From positions 434,001 through 498,000 of the forward strand of contig NZ_RFFM01000002.1 in NCBI RefSeq assembly GCF_003696365.1: a stretch of 64,000 nt of DNA, read 5' to 3'. Made by a program: the position numbers and the translations under genes. Below the pieces are notes generated by a model. The model was given only the letters and a program-made list of their open reading frames with translations. It was not told where the DNA came from and did not search any database. Positions 1 to 9,231 of this stretch are shown in pieces; the stretch's first letter is position 1, and the number at the start of each line of letters is the position of its first letter. This DNA comes from Stutzerimonas zhaodongensis. Its GTDB lineage: Bacteria; Pseudomonadota; Gammaproteobacteria; Pseudomonadales; Pseudomonadaceae.

Positions 1-539
1 CCCTGACTGGGTGAGAACAACACCTCCGCCACCCGTGCATCCAAGCGATACTCGATAAGCTTGGAGACAGCCCAGTCGTAATCCTCCCGCGAACAGATCA
101 CGAACTTGATTTGATCGTTGGCCGTTAGATGGCCAATGTTGTCATATAGATTCCGGCCCGACTCAGCGGAACCTGGTGTCTTTAGATCCACTACACGGCT
201 TACGCGCTCGTCGGTATTGGAGATGTCAAGCGCACCACTTGTTTCCAGTGACACCTCGTATCCCGCGTCGCATAGCTGTCGCAGTAAGGGCAAACAGTTC
301 GGCTGAGCCAGTGGCTCGCCTCCAGTTACGCAAACATAACGGGGATTGTAGGAAGCGACCTGCTGCAGGATCACGTCGAGCGGCATGATCTCCCCACCGC
401 TAAATGCGTAGGCCGTATCGCAGTATTGACAGCGCAGGGGACAGCCGGTCAGGCGGACAAATACCGTAGGTAAGCCGCTGGTACGAGTCTCCCCCTGCAG
501 AGAAAAGAATATCTCGGTTATTCGCAGGGTATGGTGCAT
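1..539 (-). CDS. queE: 7-carboxy-7-deazaguanine synthase QueE (3' end cut by window)
   Basis: Radical SAM enzyme that converts 6-carboxytetrahydropterin to 7-carboxy-7-deazaguanine in the queuosine/preQ0 pathway. The frame opens with MHHTLRITEIFFSLQGE. It carries the cluster motif GCPLRCQYCDT (CX3CX2C), then the SAM-site GGEPL and a VVDLKTPGS segment, as in QueE. An in-frame TAG lies 8 codons upstream of the ATG, so the start is firm. About 179 codons are visible; the C-terminus lies beyond base 1. It follows cpoB, as in other pseudomonads, but a terminator separates the two, so much of its transcription may need its own promoter or read-through. Confidence 0.93.
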   Translation of the reverse strand, partial: MHHTLRITEIFFSLQGETRTSGLPTVFVRLTGCPLRCQYCDTAYAFSGGEIMPLDVILQQVASYNPRYVCVTGGEPLAQPNCLPLLRQLCDAGYEVSLETSGALDISNTDERVSRVVDLKTPGSAESGRNLYDNIGHLTANDQIKFVICSREDYDWAVSKLIEYRLDARVAEVLFSPSQ

Positions 540-609
540 ATCTGGCCACGGGCGTGACGGCTAAACAGGCCATCCGCCACCGTTGCGGAAAAGGGCGTGA
601 ATTCTAACG

Positions 610-632
610 AAAAAACCCGCCAGAAGGCGGGT
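610..632 (-). terminator. Rho-independent terminator of the tol-pal-cpoB operon
   Basis: On the minus strand a 7-bp stem (ACCCGCC/GGCGGGT, loop TTCT) is followed directly by a run of T. It lies 24 nt after the cpoB stop codon and about 70 nt before queE. Confidence 0.85.
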
Positions 633-655
633 CATTTGAGCATCAACAACATCAT

Positions 656-1489
656 TTACCGATTGAGTTGCCGCTGGGCCAACTGGGCAGCTGAGCTGTT
701 CGGATACTCCGAGATAACCTGACGAAGGATACCGTTAGCCTTGTCTCGGTTGCCCAGTCGTATCTCGACATCAGCGAGCTTGTAAAGCGAGTCCGGCACC
801 TTGTTATGCTGCGGGTACGACTGACTGACCTTCGCAAAAGCCTGGCCCGCTCCCTGCAGATCACCTTTGGCAAGGTTTACCTCACCCAGCCAGTATTGAG
901 CATTACCGGCGTACGGGCTGCTCGGATACTTGCGAAGAAAAGCAGAGAAAGCTTGGCTCGCCTTATCAAAGTCTTTTGCTTTGATCAGATCGAACGCAGC
1001 GTCGTAGTAAAGCTTTTCCTTTTCAGGGTCGGCCGACTCACCACCAGCTGCCTGCTGCTGAGCGCCCCTAGTGGGCGGCTCAAGAACTCCACGGGCGTCA
1101 ATGGCGCCAGCGGATGAAGAATTAGTATTGCTGGCCGAACCGCCGGAAGCGGCATTCGACAAGCGACTGTCCAAGTCCTGATATCGCTCAAGACCTTCAC
1201 GTTTCAGACTCTGGATTTCGTTCTGCTGAACCTCAAGCATGCCGCGCAGCTGTGCAATTTCTTCCTGCATCTGCTGCAACTGAACGAAGAGCATGCCCTG
1301 CGCTGAGGACGGAGCCGAAGCACCGCCCCCAGCATAAGCACCGCCAGTATCCGCTCCGGAAGAATATCCCGATCCAGACGAGCCACCTTGCTGGGCTTGC
1401 GAATCGTAGTCCACTACCGGAACCTGGGCTCCCGCCATAAGCGGCAAACCAAGCGCAATGAGCGTCAGAGCATAACGGTGCTTAAGCAT
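656..1489 (-). CDS. cpoB: Cell division coordinator CpoB (YbgF), Tol-Pal associated
   Basis: Periplasmic protein linking peptidoglycan synthesis to Tol-driven outer-membrane constriction. The 277-residue product has a signal peptide (MLKHRYALTLIALGLPLMAG-A), a Gly/Ser-rich linker, a coiled-coil trimerisation segment around residues 55-95 (repeated Q/E/L heptads) and, from about residue 155, TPR repeats (YYDAAFDLIKAKDFDKASQAF and following). It is the last gene of the tol-pal operon, 6 nt after pal, and is followed by a terminator. Length and position match CpoB of other pseudomonads. Confidence 0.95.
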   Translation of the reverse strand: MLKHRYALTLIALGLPLMAGAQVPVVDYDSQAQQGGSSGSGYSSGADTGGAYAGGGASAPSSAQGMLFVQLQQMQEEIAQLRGMLEVQQNEIQSLKREGLERYQDLDSRLSNAASGGSASNTNSSSAGAIDARGVLEPPTRGAQQQAAGGESADPEKEKLYYDAAFDLIKAKDFDKASQAFSAFLRKYPSSPYAGNAQYWLGEVNLAKGDLQGAGQAFAKVSQSYPQHNKVPDSLYKLADVEIRLGNRDKANGILRQVISEYPNSSAAQLAQRQLNR

Positions 1490-1495
1490 GGCTTA

Positions 1496-2002
1496 TTACT
1501 TACGCAGTTCTACGCGACGGTTCTGAGCCCAGGACTGCTCGTCGTTACCCATGGCAACAGGACGCTCTTCGCCGTAGGAAACCAGCTCAAGCTGGGCAGG
1601 GGAAACGCCCTGCAGTACCAGGTAGCGCTGGACTGCCTTGGAACGACGCTCGCCCAGAGCCATGTTGTATTCGCGAGTGCCGCGCTCGTCAGTGTGGCCT
1701 TCCAGGACTACACGGTTGCCAGCAGACTGCAGGTCCTTGGCATGAACGTCCAGAGCGCGCATGGCTTCCGGCTTCAGGTCAGAGCTGTCGTATTCGAAGT
1801 AGAAGGTAGTGATGGCGCGCAGGGCAGCCTCTTCACCGCTCATGCTACCATCAACAGCACCGCTGTTAGCGCCGTAGCCAGCGTTCGGGTCAATGGCAGA
1901 AGAACCTTCGCCTGAATCGTCGCCACCTTTGGACGAGCAACCAACAGCTACGGCCATAGCCAGAGCCAGCGCAGCAAACTTACCGAATTTAAGCATTTCC
2001 AT
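1496..2002 (-). CDS. pal: Peptidoglycan-associated lipoprotein Pal (OprL)
   Basis: Outer-membrane lipoprotein that binds peptidoglycan and TolB. The start is set at [18 protein letters not shown]; a TTG nine bases upstream keeps the frame open but is unlikely. The lipobox VAVGC gives a lipidated Cys near residue 24. An acidic Gly/Ser linker precedes the C-terminal OmpA-like domain with the peptidoglycan-binding stretch [20 protein letters not shown]. The product is 168 residues, the usual Pal length. The 50-nt gap from tolB is the widest inside the operon. Confidence 0.96.
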   Translation of the reverse strand: MEMLKFGKFAALALAMAVAVGCSSKGGDDSGEGSSAIDPNAGYGANSGAVDGSMSGEEAALRAITTFYFEYDSSDLKPEAMRALDVHAKDLQSAGNRVVLEGHTDERGTREYNMALGERRSKAVQRYLVLQGVSPAQLELVSYGEERPVAMGNDEQSWAQNRRVELRK

Positions 2003-2052
2003 GTGTAACAACCCCAGGTGTGTTTTTGGTTAGGTAAAGCATTAATACCGCA

Positions 2053-3354
2053 TCAGTTCAGGTAAGGGGACCACGATGGCTCACGGACTTCGCCTTGAGC
2101 AGTAGGAAGCGGGAGCCTAACTCGACCATTGATTGATACGAGCATCAAGACTCCCCGGCCCTGCTGGCGGGTCGCGTAGATTAGCATGGTGCCATTAGGC
2201 GCAACAGTGGGCGACTCATCTAAACTCGTATCCGTAAGCAACCTCAAATTTCCGCGCTGCAGGTCCTGCGCCGCCACTTTGAAATTAGTGTAGCCGTCCT
2301 GACGATGAATCATCACCAGGGTTTTCTCGTCTGCAGACAACTTGGGATTGGCATTGTAGTTACCTACGAACGTAACACGCTCGGCATTGTTACTACCTAC
2401 GCGCTGCTTGTAGATCTGCGGTTTGCCGGCGCGATCGGACGTAAAGTAAATGGTTTGGCCGTCTGCGCCCCAGAATGGCTCGGTATCAATTGCGTAATGA
2501 TTCGTCAGCCGCTGCAACTGCCGAGAACCAAGATCCATCACGTAGATTTCCGGATTGCCGTCTTTGGACAGCACGAAAGCAAGGCGATTGCCGTCCGGCG
2601 AGAAGGCAGGTGCGCCATTAAGTCCTTCAAAATTGGTGATCTGTTCCCGACGACCGGTATCGATATGCTGCATGAATATGCGCGGCCGCTTCTGCTCGAA
2701 GGACACATATGCAATTCGTCCACTGTCCGGCGAGTAGCGTGGCGACAGAATCGGCTCACGTGACTGCAGTAGAGTGACCGCTCGCGCGCCATCGTAGTCG
2801 GATCGCTGGAGCGTGTACCGGGTATTGGCACCACCAAGGCGCTCGACAGTCACGTAAAGAAGACGCGTAGAGAAAGCGCCTTTAATGCCGGTCAGCTTCT
2901 CGAACGCCTGATCCGATGCATAGTGCGCCATGTCTCTCAATTGGTCCTGCCCACCTCCAACAGTGCCAGTCATGACCTGCTGCTCAGTGGTGACATTGAA
3001 CACCTCGTAACGGATCTGAAGCTTTCCTGCCGAGGGTTCGATGTTGCCAACCATCACGTATTGGGCGCCGAGTGCTTTCCAGTCACGGAAAATGATTTCG
3101 CTTCCACGCGTCGGAAGGCTGATCATATTCTGCTTCGGAATCGGCTCGAAGATGCCGGAGTTGCGCATATCGTTACCAATGATACCGGCCATATCCTCTG
3201 GCAGAACGCTACCGCCCTGCCAACCGAATGGCACCACCGCGATAGGAATCGCGCGATCAGCACCGCTGGTAACAACAATGTTCTTCTCTTGCGCCACGGC
3301 AGAGCCGAACACGAACAATAGAAGGACGAATAAACCTCGAAGGGGATTGATCAC
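2053..3354 (-). CDS. tolB: Tol-Pal system translocation protein TolB
   Basis: Periplasmic beta-propeller that binds Pal and TolA. The 433-residue protein has a signal peptide ([22 protein letters not shown]), an N-terminal alpha/beta domain to about residue 160, and six WD-like propeller blades with repeated SPDS/SPDG and IY(V/F) motifs ([42 protein letters not shown]). The start codon is GTG, in a GTGA overlap with the tolA stop, which implies translational coupling. Confidence 0.96.
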   Translation of the reverse strand: MINPLRGLFVLLLFVFGSAVAQEKNIVVTSGADRAIPIAVVPFGWQGGSVLPEDMAGIIGNDMRNSGIFEPIPKQNMISLPTRGSEIIFRDWKALGAQYVMVGNIEPSAGKLQIRYEVFNVTTEQQVMTGTVGGGQDQLRDMAHYASDQAFEKLTGIKGAFSTRLLYVTVERLGGANTRYTLQRSDYDGARAVTLLQSREPILSPRYSPDSGRIAYVSFEQKRPRIFMQHIDTGRREQITNFEGLNGAPAFSPDGNRLAFVLSKDGNPEIYVMDLGSRQLQRLTNHYAIDTEPFWGADGQTIYFTSDRAGKPQIYKQRVGSNNAERVTFVGNYNANPKLSADEKTLVMIHRQDGYTNFKVAAQDLQRGNLRLLTDTSLDESPTVAPNGTMLIYATRQQGRGVLMLVSINGRVRLPLPTAQGEVREPSWSPYLN

Positions 3355-4352
3355 AACGCAAGATCCTCAGGCGTGAATGTCATCGTGAACGAGCGATACG
3401 GCTGGAATTCCTGAGCAGTAAGCCCCTGCATCTCGGTCAGCCGACCAATATTCTTGACCGCGGCAACCGCGGAATTATCGAATGGAGCATCTCCGCTGGA
3501 GCGGGAAACGGTAACGGCCGTGATGGTTCCATCAGGCAGCATGTTTACTCGCAGCGAAACCGACATGTTGTTACGTGCCGACGGCGGGCGAGACCAGCCT
3601 TCCGCAGCACGAATTCGAATCAGATCGTCAAAATTCCCGGAAGTTTGATCGCCTTGCGTGTCAGCCATAGCCTGCTGACGCTGCGTGTCTTCAGATAGCA
3701 ACTCTGCAAGCGCTTGAGCTTTCTTGTCTTCGGACGCTTTACGTGCAGCTTCTGCCGCTTTCTTTTTGGCGTCCTCGGCAGCTTTTTTCTTGGCTGCTTC
3801 TGCAGCGGCCTTCTTCTTAGCCTCTTCAGCGGCTTTCTTTTTTGCTTCCTCTGCGGCAGCCTTTTTCTTGGCCTCTTCGGCAGCCTTTTTCTTAGCCTCT
3901 TCGTCTGCAGCTTTCTTCTTGGCAATGTCTGCCTGCTTCTGCTGCTCAGCTTTTTTAGCTTCTTCGGCCTTCTTCGCTTCCGATGCCTTTTTCTCGGCAT
4001 CTGCTTTTGCTACTTCGGCCTTTCGAGCCTCGTCAGCTTTTTTTTGTTCCGCGACTTTTGCGGCTACCTGCTTTTCCTGCTCGACCTTACGTTGCTCCAT
4101 CTGCTCGGCTTCGTATTGCTTAGCGGAGGTCTTCTGCGCCTCACCGGCAATTTTCTGGTTGGTCTGAGTCGTAGCCTGGCTCTGTGATTTTAGCTGGTAC
4201 AGAGTAGCCTGGACGAAAGGCTTGGACGGCGGTAGCTCAGGAGTCATGGCGAAGCTGACGAAAAGCGCCCCGAACAGGATGACATGCAAGCCGACCGCAA
4301 GAATGGTCGGCCAATAATAGCTCTCCGAGCGCGAACGTTCCGGCTGCTGCAT
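3351..4352 (-). CDS. tolA: Cell envelope integrity protein TolA
   Basis: Inner-membrane protein that spans the periplasm and passes proton-motive force from TolQR to TolB-Pal. One transmembrane helix lies near residues 12-34 ([20 protein letters not shown]). A long Lys/Ala/Glu-rich helical domain II runs over about residues 60-200 with imperfect KKAAEEA repeats. The C-terminal domain III contains [20 protein letters not shown]. The ATG at 4352 shares one base with the tolR stop (TGATG); a TTG one codon upstream is less likely. Length is 333 residues, normal for Pseudomonas. Confidence 0.95.
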   Translation of the reverse strand: MQQPERSRSESYYWPTILAVGLHVILFGALFVSFAMTPELPPSKPFVQATLYQLKSQSQATTQTNQKIAGEAQKTSAKQYEAEQMEQRKVEQEKQVAAKVAEQKKADEARKAEVAKADAEKKASEAKKAEEAKKAEQQKQADIAKKKAADEEAKKKAAEEAKKKAAAEEAKKKAAEEAKKKAAAEAAKKKAAEDAKKKAAEAARKASEDKKAQALAELLSEDTQRQQAMADTQGDQTSGNFDDLIRIRAAEGWSRPPSARNNMSVSLRVNMLPDGTITAVTVSRSSGDAPFDNSAVAAVKNIGRLTEMQGLTAQEFQPYRSFTMTFTPEDLAL

Positions 4353-4804
4353 CAAGGCGCCTCGGTAATCAAGCCGACATTACCTACGCCGGCTTCCTGC
4401 AATCCGCCCATGGCGGACATTACCGAGCCGTAGTCCACCGCCTTGTCGCCGCGCACAAATACTTGAACCTGCTTACCCTGGCTGCGGTTCTGATTCATGA
4501 TTGCCGTAACCGCCTTGGTCATCTCTTCAAGCGTCAACGCCTGATCCTGGACAGTATCAGTATCGACCTCGCTACCAATGTTCCAGAAATAGGTCTTGTC
4601 AGCCTTGATCGAGACCGTCAGAACACGAGCATCGTTGTCCTGCGGCAGCACCTCGCTACTGACCTTTGGCAGATCGACCTTCACACCCTGATTGAGCATG
4701 GGCGCTGTCACCATGAAGATAACGAGCAGCACCAACATCACGTCGATGTAAGGCACCACGTTCATCTCGGCGACGGGTTTGCGTCTGTTGCGAATTCTTG
4801 CCAT
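4352..4804 (-). CDS. tolR: Tol-Pal motor stator protein TolR
   Basis: ExbD/TolR-family stator component. After a basic N-terminus (MARIRNRRKPVAEMNVVPYID) comes a single transmembrane helix VMLVLLVIFMVTAPML; the Asp just before it (PYIDVML) is the conserved proton-carrying residue. The periplasmic domain follows, ending with the VxxxGDKAVDYG motif. The product is 150 residues. It sits 12 nt after tolQ and overlaps tolA by one base. Confidence 0.96.
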   Translation of the reverse strand: MARIRNRRKPVAEMNVVPYIDVMLVLLVIFMVTAPMLNQGVKVDLPKVSSEVLPQDNDARVLTVSIKADKTYFWNIGSEVDTDTVQDQALTLEEMTKAVTAIMNQNRSQGKQVQVFVRGDKAVDYGSVMSAMGGLQEAGVGNVGLITEAP

Positions 4805-4816
4805 GGCCTGCGGGCC

Positions 4817-5509
4817 TCAGTCTTCTGTGGTGTGAACTTTGCGATGGAGAATCGCCTGGAACTCGTCGGCAAAGGTGTAATAGCGGCCGATCAGCATTTC
4901 GCCACGAGCAGAGAATCGGTTGTAGGCAATGACCGCGGGGATCGCCGCGAACAGACCAATGGCAGTCGCAATCAACGCCTCAGCAATACCAGGCGCCACC
5001 GTAGCCAGGGTCGCCTGCTGAACCTGCGCCAGGCCTCGGAACGAGTTCATGATGCCCCAAACGGTACCAAACAGGCCGATGTACGGGCTGGTGGAGCCGA
5101 CCGTTGCGAGATATGGCAGGCTCTGGTCGAGCTTTTCTTCCTCACGTGAGATGGCGACCCGCATTGCCCGGTTGACGCCGTCCATGACTGCATCAGGATC
5201 CACGCCCTGCTGCTGGCGCAGGCGAGAGAATTCTTTGAAACCGGCACGAAATATCTGCTCGACGCCTGAATCAGGATCAGGATTGCTTCCGGCCTGGCGA
5301 TACAGTTTCGAAAGATCGATGCCCGACCAGAAACGCTCTTCGAAACTGTCGAGCGAGCGTTTTGCGGCACGGAGCATATTGCCGCGCTGAAAAATGATGA
5401 TCCAAGAGGTCACCGAGGCGCCCACCAGAATGAGCATGACCAGCTGAACTACAAAGCTGGCGTTGCTGATCAGGCTCCACATGGACATATGATCGACGTT
5501 GGCTTCCAC
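4817..5509 (-). CDS. tolQ: Tol-Pal motor channel protein TolQ
   Basis: MotA/TolQ/ExbB proton-channel protein with three transmembrane helices: about residues 15-37 (FVVQLVMLILVGASVTSWII), 135-160 and 170-190. The conserved block LATVGSTSPYIGLFGTVWGI is present. The start is placed at a GTG (reading VEANVDHMSMWSLISNASF), preceded by GGAGAG that overlaps the ybgC stop. The frame stays open further upstream, but only inside ybgC. Product is 230 residues, the family length. Confidence 0.95.
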   Translation of the reverse strand: MEANVDHMSMWSLISNASFVVQLVMLILVGASVTSWIIIFQRGNMLRAAKRSLDSFEERFWSGIDLSKLYRQAGSNPDPDSGVEQIFRAGFKEFSRLRQQQGVDPDAVMDGVNRAMRVAISREEEKLDQSLPYLATVGSTSPYIGLFGTVWGIMNSFRGLAQVQQATLATVAPGIAEALIATAIGLFAAIPAVIAYNRFSARGEMLIGRYYTFADEFQAILHRKVHTTED

Positions 5510-5511
5510 GC

Positions 5512-5955
5512 TTACTCTCCTGCAGGGGGTAGACCCGCCCCGACGAACGCCGCACGCAGCGCCTCGGGAATGGGACGGGGTTTCAAACTCTCGGTGCGCA
5601 CACAAGCCACCACAAACTGCCCTTCGCAGAGCAGCAGATCATCCTTCGCTCGTCGTACTTGCTGCTTGAAACGCAGGCTTGCACGCTTAAGCCCTATCAC
5701 CTCTGCCGTAACCAGCAATTCATCGTCGAGACGCGCCGGCGCGTGATAGCGCGCTTCACTTGAGTGCACGACGAAAAGCAGGTCTTCACCCACCAGTTGC
5801 GACTGGGCGAAACCCAGGCTGCGCAACCGCTCGGTACGGGCCCGCTCCATGAACTTGAGGTAATTGACGTAATAAACGATGCCCCCCGCATCGGTATCCT
5901 CGTAATAAACGCGACACCGATGGAAGAAGGGTTGAGCATGTGATTCCGCGCGCAT
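5512..5955 (-). CDS. ybgC: Tol-Pal system-associated acyl-CoA thioesterase YbgC
   Basis: Hot-dog fold thioesterase of the 4-hydroxybenzoyl-CoA thioesterase family, first gene of the tol-pal operon. The signature [20 protein letters not shown] contains the catalytic Asp, followed by ERARTE. The start is taken at [14 protein letters not shown], giving 147 residues. A TTG nine codons upstream is in frame but poorly placed. No good Shine-Dalgarno precedes the ATG, and a good -10 box overlaps it, so the start is less certain than the identity. Confidence 0.92.
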   Translation of the reverse strand: MRAESHAQPFFHRCRVYYEDTDAGGIVYYVNYLKFMERARTERLRSLGFAQSQLVGEDLLFVVHSSEARYHAPARLDDELLVTAEVIGLKRASLRFKQQVRRAKDDLLLCEGQFVVACVRTESLKPRPIPEALRAAFVGAGLPPAGE

Positions 5956-5982
5956 ACTAGTGCCAGGCCCTGCAAATGCCAA
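5954..5982 (-). promoter_or_regulatory. Candidate sigma-70 promoter at the head of ybgC-tol-pal
   Basis: On the minus strand TTGGCA, a 17-bp spacer and TAGTAT. The -10 box overlaps the ATG assigned to ybgC, so a transcript from here would begin inside ybgC and could serve tolQ onward. Inferred from sequence only. Confidence 0.4.
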
Positions 5983-6006
5983 TCGGGTGAAACAAAGAAA
6001 TATTTG

Positions 6007-7059
6007 TCACTCTGTTTCGCTGCTGAAAAGGTCTGGGGTTGGAGAATCGCTCATGCGTTTGGGCAGGTTCAGGCCGAAATGCAGAAAGGCGTGACGCGTG
6101 ACAACGCGGCCACGCGGTGTGCGCATGATGTAGCCCTGCTGAATCAGATAGGGCTCGAGAACATCTTCAATGGTATGACGTTCTTCGCTAATGGCTGCCG
6201 CCAGACTGTCTATCCCTACCGGCCCTCCGTCGAACTTTTCGATCATGGTGAGCAGCAGGCGGCGGTCCTGGTGGTCCAGTCCACGCTCATCGACATCGAG
6301 CATGTTCAGGGCAAGGTCTGCAGTTGTGCGAGTGATCTCGCCATTACCACGCACCTCCGCAAAGTCCCGCACCCGACGTAGCAGCCGATTGGCGATCCGC
6401 GGGGTGCCGCGAGCGCGGCGCGCAATTTCGACAGCCCCTTCAGGGTCTATCGTAAGGCCGAGAATGCCGGCGGACCGGCCAACAATGGTCGCCAGATCGG
6501 GCGTAGAGTAGAACTCCAGACGTTGAACGATACCGAAACGGTCCCGCAGCGGGTTTGTCAGCATCCCTGCACGAGTTGTGGCACCCACCAATGTGAATGA
6601 TGGAAGATCGAGCTTGATGGAGCGTGCCGCCGGCCCCTCGCCAATCATGATGTCCAGCTGGAAGTCTTCCATCGCCGGATAGAGCACCTCCTCCACGATT
6701 GGCGACAACCGGTGAATTTCGTCGACAAACAGCACATCGCCTTCTTCAAGATTGGTCAGTAGTGCTGCCAGATCACCTGGCCGCTCCAATACCGGGCCGG
6801 AGGTGCTCTTGATAGAAACGCCCATTTCCTGAGCGATGATATTGGCAAGGGTCGTCTTGCCTAGCCCGGGCGGGCCGAAGATCAGGGTGTGATCAAGAGG
6901 CTCGTTACGCGCTCTCGCCGCCCGTATGAACAGATCCATTTGCTCGCGGACTACCGGCTGACCGATATAGTCAGCGAGGCTCAGGGGGCGAATGGCGCGA
7001 TCGAACTGCTCCTCGCGGTCGCGCCCCGTACCGGCGATGAGACGATCAGCTTCGATCAC
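6007..7059 (-). CDS. ruvB: Holliday junction branch migration ATPase RuvB
   Basis: AAA+ motor of the RuvAB branch-migration complex. Walker [12 protein letters not shown], Walker B VDEIHR, the sensor-1 segment LVGATTRAG and a C-terminal winged helix ([16 protein letters not shown]) are all present. The product is 350 residues. The start is GTG, in a one-base overlap with the ruvA stop (TAGTG), so expression is coupled to ruvA. Confidence 0.97.
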   Translation of the reverse strand: MIEADRLIAGTGRDREEQFDRAIRPLSLADYIGQPVVREQMDLFIRAARARNEPLDHTLIFGPPGLGKTTLANIIAQEMGVSIKSTSGPVLERPGDLAALLTNLEEGDVLFVDEIHRLSPIVEEVLYPAMEDFQLDIMIGEGPAARSIKLDLPSFTLVGATTRAGMLTNPLRDRFGIVQRLEFYSTPDLATIVGRSAGILGLTIDPEGAVEIARRARGTPRIANRLLRRVRDFAEVRGNGEITRTTADLALNMLDVDERGLDHQDRRLLLTMIEKFDGGPVGIDSLAAAISEERHTIEDVLEPYLIQQGYIMRTPRGRVVTRHAFLHFGLNLPKRMSDSPTPDLFSSETE

Positions 7060-7664
7060 TAGACCATTCCCTTGAGGGCGCGGCGGATCAAGTCTTCACT
7101 ACTCAAATCGTCTTCCTGCACGGCGGATACGGCACGGCTCGCCTCTTGCGGCTTGAAACCAAGGGAGATCAGTGCGCTGACTGCGTCTGTCTCGGCGCTT
7201 GAGACTGCCACAGTCCCGCGGGGTTCCACCACCAGGTTGGCGATGGACGGCATGGTCTCCCAAGCTTTGAAGCGATCCTTGAGCTCAACAAGCAACCGTT
7301 CCGCGGTCTTTTTACCGACGCCCGGTATTTTCACCAGCACGGAGGTGTCCTGCGCTTGAACGCATCGAACCAGCTCGTCGACCTCAAGTCCGGACATCAG
7401 CGCCAAGGCAAGCTTTGGACCGACGCCATTGAGCCTGATCAACTCGCGAAAAAGCTCTCGGTCGCGCTTTTCTGCGAATCCATACAAAAGATGCGCATCT
7501 TCGCGCACGACGAGATGAGTATGAAGCGTCACCGGCTCACCCACAGAGGGCAGCCGATATAATGTGGTCATAGGCACTTCCAGCTCATAACCGACGCCAT
7601 TGACCTCAATTATCAGATGCGGCGGCTGCTTCTCCGCCAAAGTGCCACGTAAGCGTCCAATCAC
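7059..7664 (-). CDS. ruvA: Holliday junction DNA-binding protein RuvA
   Basis: Tetrameric junction-binding subunit that loads RuvB. It has an N-terminal OB-fold ([20 protein letters not shown]), two helix-hairpin-helix motifs ([15 protein letters not shown] and [13 protein letters not shown]) and a C-terminal RuvB-binding three-helix domain from about residue 155. The start is GTG with an AAAG/GGATG purine stretch upstream. Product is 201 residues, as in other pseudomonads. Confidence 0.97.
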   Translation of the reverse strand: MIGRLRGTLAEKQPPHLIIEVNGVGYELEVPMTTLYRLPSVGEPVTLHTHLVVREDAHLLYGFAEKRDRELFRELIRLNGVGPKLALALMSGLEVDELVRCVQAQDTSVLVKIPGVGKKTAERLLVELKDRFKAWETMPSIANLVVEPRGTVAVSSAETDAVSALISLGFKPQEASRAVSAVQEDDLSSEDLIRRALKGMV

Positions 7665-7741
7665 CTTTATGCATCCTCGTTCGACCCGCGAGCGGCAGGT
7701 AAGCTTTTACTTTTCTAGACCCGACGACACGGGACGACGAA

Positions 7742-8266
7742 TCACAACCGCAGCCGGCCGCCTCTGCGCTTCGCTCCAACCAGCCCGTGCGGAATCAGGC
7801 TCTGACGATGGTGGGCATGACATAGCGCAATCGCCAGGGCATCGGAGGCGTCAATCTGCGGCTTCTGAATCAGTTTCAAAAGGTGCATTACCATCATCTG
7901 CACCTGCTGCTTATCCGCGCCCCCTGTGCCGGCTATCGCTTGCTTGACCTGCGTGGCGGTGTACTCGGCAATCTCAAGCCCCTGCTCTGCTGCAGCAACA
8001 ATGGCAGCGCCTCGGGCTTGGCCCAGTTTCAGCGCAGAGTCTGCATTCTTGGCCATGAACACCTGCTCGATACCCATGGTCACCGGACCATGCAGCCGGA
8101 TTACCTCCGAGACTCCAACGAACACTGCCTGCAAACGTGCGGATAGCTCGCCGCTGCCGGTTCGAATACAGCCAGATGCCACGTACTCACAATTACGACC
8201 GGTATCCCGCACTACGCCGTATCCGGTAATCCTTGAACCGGGATCGATCCCGAGAATGAGCGTCAT
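7742..8266 (-). CDS. ruvC: Crossover junction endodeoxyribonuclease RuvC
   Basis: Holliday-junction resolvase. The four catalytic acids are visible: Asp in LGIDPGS near residue 8, Glu in MGIEQVF, and two Asp in [16 protein letters not shown] near the C-terminus. Length is 174 residues. It is the first gene of ruvCAB, with a 77-nt gap before ruvA and 142 nt to the upstream yebC-family gene. A LexA-like palindrome lies just upstream (see 8279-8294). Confidence 0.96.
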   Translation of the reverse strand: MTLILGIDPGSRITGYGVVRDTGRNCEYVASGCIRTGSGELSARLQAVFVGVSEVIRLHGPVTMGIEQVFMAKNADSALKLGQARGAAIVAAAEQGLEIAEYTATQVKQAIAGTGGADKQQVQMMVMHLLKLIQKPQIDASDALAIALCHAHHRQSLIPHGLVGAKRRGGRLRL

Positions 8267-8278
8267 GCAATCGCCGTA

Positions 8279-8294
8279 CTGTCTATTTATCCAG
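8279..8294. promoter_or_regulatory. Weak LexA-box-like palindrome upstream of ruvC
   Basis: Sequence CTGTCTATTTATCCAG, 12 nt before the ruvC ATG. It fits the CTG-N10-CAG frame of an SOS box but has C where the consensus CTGT-N8-ACAG has A. No clear promoter can be placed with it. Confidence 0.2.
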
Positions 8295-8408
8295 GCACGA
8301 GTATAGGGAGCTCATTGCGCTCCGGCCAGAGCCAAAATCCAGACCTCGATCACCCATTGAAAGGCCGGAAGCACACAGGATGTACTTCTGGCCAAGCTCC
8401 CCTGAGAT

Positions 8409-9155
8409 TTATTCCAGTTGTTCCAGAATATCGTCCGGGATTTCCGCGTTGTGGTAGACGTTCTGGACGTCATCCAGGTCTTCCAGCGCATCGATCAGAC
8501 GCAACACCTTCTGCGCAGTTTCGACGTCGCCGAGTGGCGCAGCAATAGAAGGAATCATTGCGATATCCGCTTCTTCGCCTTTGAACCCTGCCGCTTCCAG
8601 CGCCTCGTTCACGGCGTGGAAATCGGCAAAGCTGGTGGAGACCATCGCCGAGCCGTCTTCGCCCATCTCGACATCGTCGGCCCCCGCCTCCAGGGCCGCC
8701 TCCATCAACGCGTCTTCATCGACGCCTGGTGCGAAACTGATCTGCCCCTTGCGATCGAACATATAGGCGACCGACCCATCGGTGCCCAGATTGCCGCCGT
8801 GCTTGCTGAACGCATGGCGCACTTCGGCGGCGGTGCGATTGCGGTTGTCGGTCATGGCTTCGACGATGATCGCAACGCCACTGGGCGCATAGCCTTCATA
8901 GGTCAACTCCGCCATGTTGTCGGCTTCGTTGGTACCCGCGCCGCGCGCGATAGCGCGATCGATGGTGTCGCGCGTCATATTGGCGACCAACGCTTTGTCG
9001 ACAGCCAGACGCAGGCGCGGATTGTCCGCAGGTATCGGCCCGCTCTTCGCGGCCACGGTCAGCTCGCGGATAATTTTAGTGAAGATCTTGCCGCGCTTGG
9101 CGTCCTGGCGACCCTTGCGATGTTTGATGTTGGCCCATTTGGAATGACCAGCCAT
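8409..9155 (-). CDS. YebC/PmpR-family transcriptional regulatory protein
   Basis: Widely conserved DNA-binding and, in recent work on the family, translation-related protein; in P. aeruginosa PmpR represses pqsR. The start is [20 protein letters not shown], preceded by GGGAGG; the frame is open for 45 more codons, but only into the aspS intergenic region. Family blocks [36 protein letters not shown] and [11 protein letters not shown] are intact. The 248-residue length is typical. It lies between aspS and ruvC, a neighbourhood kept in many proteobacteria. Confidence 0.92.
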   Translation of the reverse strand: MAGHSKWANIKHRKGRQDAKRGKIFTKIIRELTVAAKSGPIPADNPRLRLAVDKALVANMTRDTIDRAIARGAGTNEADNMAELTYEGYAPSGVAIIVEAMTDNRNRTAAEVRHAFSKHGGNLGTDGSVAYMFDRKGQISFAPGVDEDALMEAALEAGADDVEMGEDGSAMVSTSFADFHAVNEALEAAGFKGEEADIAMIPSIAAPLGDVETAQKVLRLIDALEDLDDVQNVYHNAEIPDDILEQLE

Positions 9156-9231
9156 TAACTGCCTCCCTTTCTGATCAACTTTCAGATTGCTGAAACCAAG
9201 AGCCCAGGTTTCCCTGGGCTCCGACGCGCCA

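Noticed and set aside
3740..4100. Short direct repeats in tolA as a possible CRISPR or tandem array
   Set aside because: The repeats are in-frame KKAAEEA codons of the TolA helical domain with no unique spacers.
3724..4187. Low-complexity Ala/Phe/Ser- and Phe/Leu-rich frames opposite tolA
   Set aside because: They are complements of the Lys/Ala/Glu repeats of TolA domain II, not genes.
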